A stretch of DNA of 64,000 bases from Lachnospiraceae bacterium (GTDB lineage: Bacteria; Bacillota; Clostridia; Lachnospirales; Lachnospiraceae), in assembly GCA_910574885.1 (NCBI GenBank), contig CAJTDD010000004.1:1-64000 (forward strand), in the 5' to 3' direction. Both the position numbers and the translations under genes were made by a program. This document shows positions 59,713 through 64,000 of the stretch, in pieces (position 1 is the stretch's first letter; every line of letters starts with the position of its first letter). The notes under the pieces were generated by a model that worked only from the letters and a program-made list of their open reading frames with translations, was not told the DNA's origin and did no database searches.

Positions 59713-59738
59713 AAAGACTGCAATTGGCAGTCTCATCT
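59713..59738 (-). terminator. Terminator insulating the right end of the prophage
   Basis: On the minus strand AGACTGC / GCAGTCT with a five-base loop is followed by TTTTTATG. It would stop transcripts coming from the broken methylase gene before they reach the Vsr gene. The rest of 59359-59794 is AT-rich with no gene seen. Confidence 0.7.
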
Positions 59739-59806
59739 AAAATACCTTTATTTCTACGAATTTTCTCCGTACTCACCCCGTTAAATTGTATCAATCACGC
59801 AACTGC

Positions 59807-59809
59807 CTC
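59807..59809. other. Prophage attachment core, right (CTC)
   Basis: On the minus strand the methylase frame runs GGGAACATCTTGGAT, then the GAG core, then switches to phage DNA (GCAGTTGCGTG) and stops three codons later. TGATACAAT on the phage side mirrors ATTGTATCA at the left end. Confidence 0.8.
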
Positions 59810-62325
59810 ATCCAAGATGTTCCCCTGTGAGAATCCAAGACGGTCAAGTGCTTCGTACATCGCCTTGATGACAACGGGCGGCGTATAAAAAGCGGTTAAA
59901 GTTGATTCCATTGCCGCACGGTATTCTTCATCAGACAGCTCGGCTTTCAGCTCCTTATATTCGTTTGCCCATGCCGCATTTTTTTCATCAAATGCCATAG
60001 ACAAACCGCCCCACCCCACATACTTCGCAAGGGTTTCCTGTTCTTCGGGCGTGGCAAGGCGGTTTTCTATCTGAAGGTCGTGGAGCAGACGGATTGCGGT
60101 CATATTGTTTTTGAACTTCTCTTTTACACCGCCAACGCCTAAAGCATCATCGGTAATGTGGTAATTATGGCGTTCAGCAGAAACAGACGGCTTCGCCATA
60201 GTGGATTTTGCAGAAGTTTCCGCTTTTTCTTCGGGCGGTGCTTCTTTCTGTGCCTGCTCCAAGAGCCTGCGGACATAGCCGATTTTCTCCACACGGTTTA
60301 TCGGGAATCCCGTGCTGTTCTGGAAAGTGATGTCACGCATGGAAACATCACCGCTGACTTTTCCAATGCTTTCAACGATATATCTGCGGTTGTCGATTAC
60401 GATTTCCCTGCCAATTAAATCAGAGTTATCTTGTGCAGCCGGCTCGGCGGATTCCTGTGCATCCCTTTGTGCATCTTTCTCTGCAAACAGCCCGACAATA
60501 TACCCTGCACTATTCAAGCTGTCAGCAGATTCCCGTGCTTCTTCTTCCGTGGGGTAAGTCATCACCATGCCATCGTCATCAATACAATAATCCCCACGGC
60601 TGTTGTCCCAGATGGCATAAGAATCTTTGGGGTCTGGGAAAGCATCGGAAGTCATTGTAACCTCAAACCGTTCTTGTGGCGGCTCGGTTTCCTGTTCCTC
60701 GGCATCTTTTTCAACCTCCGCAGACATTTCACGGGCGGCAGGCTGTTCCTCGGTATTTTCAGTTTCTTCGGGCTGTTCCTTATCCTCGGCTTTCCTGTTC
60801 CAGTCGGTTTCAGTCGCCATTATCTCGGCAAGGAGCTTTTTATCTTCTGGTGTCAGCTCGGTATGCTGCTCTAAGAACGGGATAAACATCTCCTGCCCGA
60901 AACGCAGGGTTTCCATCTGTTCTTTATAATAGTCCTCGCCCTGTCGTTTCCATTCTGGGATAAACGGACAATCTGGTGAGAGGGAGTATTCATAAAAATT
61001 TCGGATATGGGCAATCAAATCTCCCTCTCCGTCCCCGATGTCAAACCGCCCCTCATAATTAAATTCTTCCCCGCCGACAACTGCATGGATTTCAAAGTCG
61101 GTCTTTTTATACCAACCGACCTGTTTGCTCTCGTCCTGCCTCTCACGGTGCTGCTTTTCGTCCAGAACGCCAAGCAGCTTATTCCCAAGTGCAAAGCTAA
61201 GCTCCGTAAATCTGTCATTCAGCTCCCTGTCATAAAAGGCGGGATGCTCGGAGAATCCAATGGAAAAAGTGATACTGTCGGGCTTTTCTTCGGCAAGTGT
61301 TTCTGCTTTCTGGCTTTCGGTGATGACCGTTTTCAGATGGTCGTTCGCACGGTTTTCACGGAGCTTTTCTTCAAAATCGGCTCGGCTGAACTCTTTGCCG
61401 AACAATGGGAACTCCGCATTTCGCAAAGACACGGCGTTTTCATCCAAAGCTGTGACCTCATATTTATCCGCACCGATATACACCACATCGCCCTCGTGAT
61501 AGAGGTAGCGGAGAGGATATAACTCCGTAAGCTCCTGTGAAAAACGGTAGGCATTGCTGCGGCTGTAAACATCGCTTGTCTTACCCTGCACCAGTTTAAG
61601 GAAATCTAGGAGCTGCTGCACGGCGGCAGGGTCAGAGAGATGCTGCTCCATCTGTCCCTCGGTCACATCGGCAAGGTCGCCACGCCCCACATTTTCAAGC
61701 AGGGCTTTTTCATATCCGTCCAAATCTCGGATAAAATCAGAGAGCCGCAGAGCGAGCGTGTCCCTCTTGTCGGCAGGCGGCAGCTCACGCTTTTCTTCAA
61801 TGAAACGCTGCCTTTTTAACTTCCTCTGTGTGTCGATTTCATGCTGCGGGGCAGAAATGCTTTCCAGATAATCGGCATAATGGTCTTTCTCTTTGGGATT
61901 GAGATAGCGGTTATCACGGATAAGCTCACGCAGGCGTTTTTCTGCCTTAGACCAGCTCAAAACAAGGTCGTGTTCGGTAGAAATGCCGCTGCGGTCAATG
62001 GAGATTCCTTTGCCTGAATACCACACATAACCCTCTGTGCCGTCTGAAAAATCAACAAAGAAACCGCCCATGCCGTATTCTTTTTTGAGAAATTCAATGT
62101 TGCTTTTTTTATCTTCCTGCTTCTGGAACTGGTGGTAAATACGGTATTTCCCATGCTCAACGCTGTTTCCTTTTACAAGGACGGCATCAATATCTTCCTG
62201 TGAAACGGCAAAAGCAGAGGATTTTTCGTCCTCTGCTTCAGCAATCATTTCAATCTGTTCCTCTACGGTCGGAAGATTTGCATTGACTTCTTCCTCGTTG
62301 GCAACGCCGCCCTCGGCAGGCTCTG

Positions 62326-62679
62326 TTAATTGTAAATCAGTTCTTCCAGTATCACTTCCTCCGCTTGGCTGCGGATGGCGTTCATTGCCTGCACCCACTG
62401 CATCGGTGCTTTCTCTTTCAGTTCCTCCGTCACTCCCTGCTCGGCTGCGAGCTGCTTTGTCAGAAGCTCCAACCTCTGTAATGCCATCTGCTCGGTCTGG
62501 TGCAGGTGTGCGTTCAGCCCGCCCAATGTCAGCAGGTTGAGATAGGTCACTCTCTTGTGCTGTTCCAGATAATCCCTGTGCATCAAAGCGTACCTGCCAA
62601 GCGGAAGCTCTGGCTCTGTCGGTAATGTCAGGTCGGGAATAAGATAATCCGCCTGTTTCGTGTAAGTGATTTCGCTCAT
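62326..62679 (-). CDS. TnpV-like protein overlapping the methylase gene out of frame
   Basis: 117 residues from the ATG at 62679, nine bases after AAAGGAG. It matches the TnpV family of clostridial mobile elements: MSEITYTKQADYLIPDLTLP, PLGRYALMHRDYLEQH and the end WVQAMNAIRSQAEEVILEEL. The gene lies on the same strand as the large helicase/methylase but in another frame, over that protein's low-complexity middle. It is thus a nested gene, with a good ribosome site and a family-like sequence over its full length. Function unknown. Confidence 0.65.
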   Translation of the reverse strand: MSEITYTKQADYLIPDLTLPTEPELPLGRYALMHRDYLEQHKRVTYLNLLTLGGLNAHLHQTEQMALQRLELLTKQLAAEQGVTEELKEKAPMQWVQAMNAIRSQAEEVILEELIYN

Positions 62680-63531
62680 TGTATTCGCTCCTTTCGGGTT
62701 GTTTCCTGCCTTTATCATACTGGCTTGCGGTATCCCTTGCAAATGTGCGGTTCTGCTGTTTCGCTTCGATTTGCACATTTCGGACTGCCGCAGAGATTTC
62801 CCTTAACGCCATCTCGGAAATGTCGCTTGTGGCGATGCCGACAGCGTTAAGGGTGGCGGGCGTGTTGAAATTTGTAATGTCAGCAAAATCCTCACGCTCA
62901 AAATATCCGTCCGCATCTAGTCCGCAGCGGCTCAAAAGCATATATGCCACGCTGTTTACGGCAAGCCGCTTGTAAATCACTTCTATATTAAAGTCGTCCA
63001 GTTCCTCTAAAAAACTGTCTTTCGTACAGCCTTTTAACTGTGAAAGATAATCGGGCAGGTTATCCTCCACGGCGTTCTCCGCCGTTCCCATTAAAAACGT
63101 GGCAAGGTCGCCGCCCTCCGTGCCGCCGAACCTGTCCGCAAGCCGTTCCATGACAGGCTGCTCGTACCGCTTATCCATCTGCCATATCGGGACGGGGCGG
63201 CTGCCATAATAGCCCTCATGGGTGTCGGAAACGTCAAAATAATATTTCAGCGTGTTCCTGCGTCCTTTCGGGTCAAAGACCACAATCCCTTTACTGTCCT
63301 TATTCACCCAACGCTTAAAGAGCCTGTTCCATGTTCCAATCTCGGCGACTGCCGTAGCGTCTGGGCGTTGGGCGTAGATTAAGAGCTGCTCGTCAAAGCG
63401 GCACTTGTAATTGCGGCAGGCAGAGGATAAAAAGCCCTGCCACGCCTGCGGGTTTCTCGTGACGTCCCTCCCCGTGCGGCGGTACAGCTCCGTGATAAGC
63501 TGATACTTTGCAGCCATAGGCTCACACCTCC

Positions 63532-63990
63532 TTATCGTTCTAAATCCCTGTTTTTATGCTTCTTATCGTATTCCCCGCACCTTTCGGCGATTTCAGAATA
63601 CATTTTTTTCCGCATCTCACGTTCATAGGCTCGGTATTCCTTTGCCTTTTCCGTGGGCTTATACCAGACGCTTTTCTGGTCGGCTTCATCCATCTGCCCA
63701 TAGCGGTCGTCAATCTGGTCAATAAACCTCTGGTAGATGGCACGGGCGGCAGGGGCGTCCTTTGCGTATCGGTAACGGTCAAGGCTTTTATGAGAGCCAC
63801 GAAGCTCGGCATACTCATAAAGCATACGGATACCCTCACGGTCAAGCCCTTTCTGACCCTCTGCATCATAGATTTCCGACAAGCCCTTGCACCTCCATGA
63901 ATGGTAGGGAGAGGTGTCATTGGAGCTGTGAGAGGACAGGTAAACGCCGTCTTTCTTCACCGTGATGCGGTTGATAAGCTCGGTACTCAC
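63532..63990 (-). CDS. ICE protein upstream of the methylase gene
   Basis: 152 residues; the start ATG is at 63990, near the window edge. It begins with a beta-rich part (RITVKKDGVYLSSHSSNDTSPYHSW), then highly charged helices with a conserved-looking DGxYL and EKAKEYRAYEREMRKKMYSEIAERC. It ends 14 bases before the helicase/methylase gene, so it is co-transcribed. It is a usual companion of that gene in clostridial conjugative elements. Function unknown. Confidence 0.6.
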   Translation of the reverse strand: MSTELINRITVKKDGVYLSSHSSNDTSPYHSWRCKGLSEIYDAEGQKGLDREGIRMLYEYAELRGSHKSLDRYRYAKDAPAARAIYQRFIDQIDDRYGQMDEADQKSVWYKPTEKAKEYRAYEREMRKKMYSEIAERCGEYDKKHKNRDLER

Positions 63991-64000
63991 TTCTTACCAC

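Larger units (their letters stand above)
59807..63517 (-). pseudogene. N-terminal part of ICE SNF2 helicase / N6-methylase, split by prophage
   Basis: 1240 codons in the present frame (to 59795), starting MAAKYQLITELYRRTGRDVT. The N-terminal domain is the ICE-specific conserved region (SACRNYKCRFDEQLLIYAQRPDATAVAEIGTW is its best block). A low-complexity middle (residues about 280-420) and an acidic Glu-rich region (about 950-1000) follow. The end is HNYHITDDALGVGGVKEKF and LGFSQGNILDE, immediately ahead of methylase motif I. The prophage adds only AVA and a stop. Excision would restore the frame with the fragment at 1488-4331. Whether the truncated protein has any function is doubtful. Confidence 0.85.

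Overview
The window reads as Firmicutes DNA, most likely from a gut Lachnospiraceae-type clostridium. The basis is the mix of clostridial ICE genes (a giant SNF2/N6-methylase gene and a TnpV-type protein), large serine recombinases, strong AGGAGG ribosome sites, and an HK97-type siphophage of the kind common in that group. No rRNA, tRNA or CRISPR array was seen. Family names rest on recognised motifs and remembered family patterns; no database search was run.

Layout: (1) 1-4.33 kb and 59.81-64.0 kb are the two flanks of an integrative/conjugative element. Its very large helicase/methylase gene is split into an N-terminal part (right) and a C-terminal part (left). (2) The 55.5 kb between the CTC cores at 4329-4331 and 59807-59809 is a prophage. 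Joining the two flanks restores the frame GNILDE-PSCGTGN, the SAM-binding motif I of the methylase. (3) The far-left flank is a patchwork: the methylase/helicase stops abruptly near 1.5 kb and is followed by a BceRS-like two-component pair whose kinase is cut off.

Prophage, left to right: an AT-rich cargo block (HNH toxin, SUKH immunity protein, DUF4062 protein, XRE regulator; 4.5-7.2 kb). Then two overlapping large serine recombinases with a SHOCT protein and an HTH/zinc protein (7.4-11.4 kb). The lysis and tail/head genes run right to left on the minus strand: endolysin, holin, tail fibre, tail hub, tape measure, frameshifted tail chaperones, major tail, connectors, capsid, protease, portal and large terminase. 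Between the large and small terminase genes lies 7.8 kb of small accessory genes, a C5 methyltransferase, a PAPS-reductase-like protein, a ParB-methylase fusion and a nucleotidyltransferase. The early/replication region (38.7-49.6 kb) diverges from a control region at 44.2-44.5 kb: VRR-NUC, SNF2 helicase and D5 primase-helicase to the left; DUF2800 nuclease, DUF2815 ssDNA-binding protein and family-A DNA polymerase to the right. The right end (50-59.4 kb) is an AT-rich defence island: HTH-C5 methyltransferase, McrB, McrC and an IrrE-type metalloprotease in one operon, a divergent putative restriction enzyme, and a Vsr endonuclease.

Two repeat families stand out. One has six copies, each a promoter-like element with an invariant 17-bp spacer, and each lies just upstream of a small or accessory gene in that gene's own orientation, including one on the opposite strand. 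The other has four copies of a bipartite GTCC element, three in the early control region and one upstream of the recombinase operon. A strong plus-strand promoter and terminator also enclose a structured transcript of about 225 nt that runs against the packaging operon.
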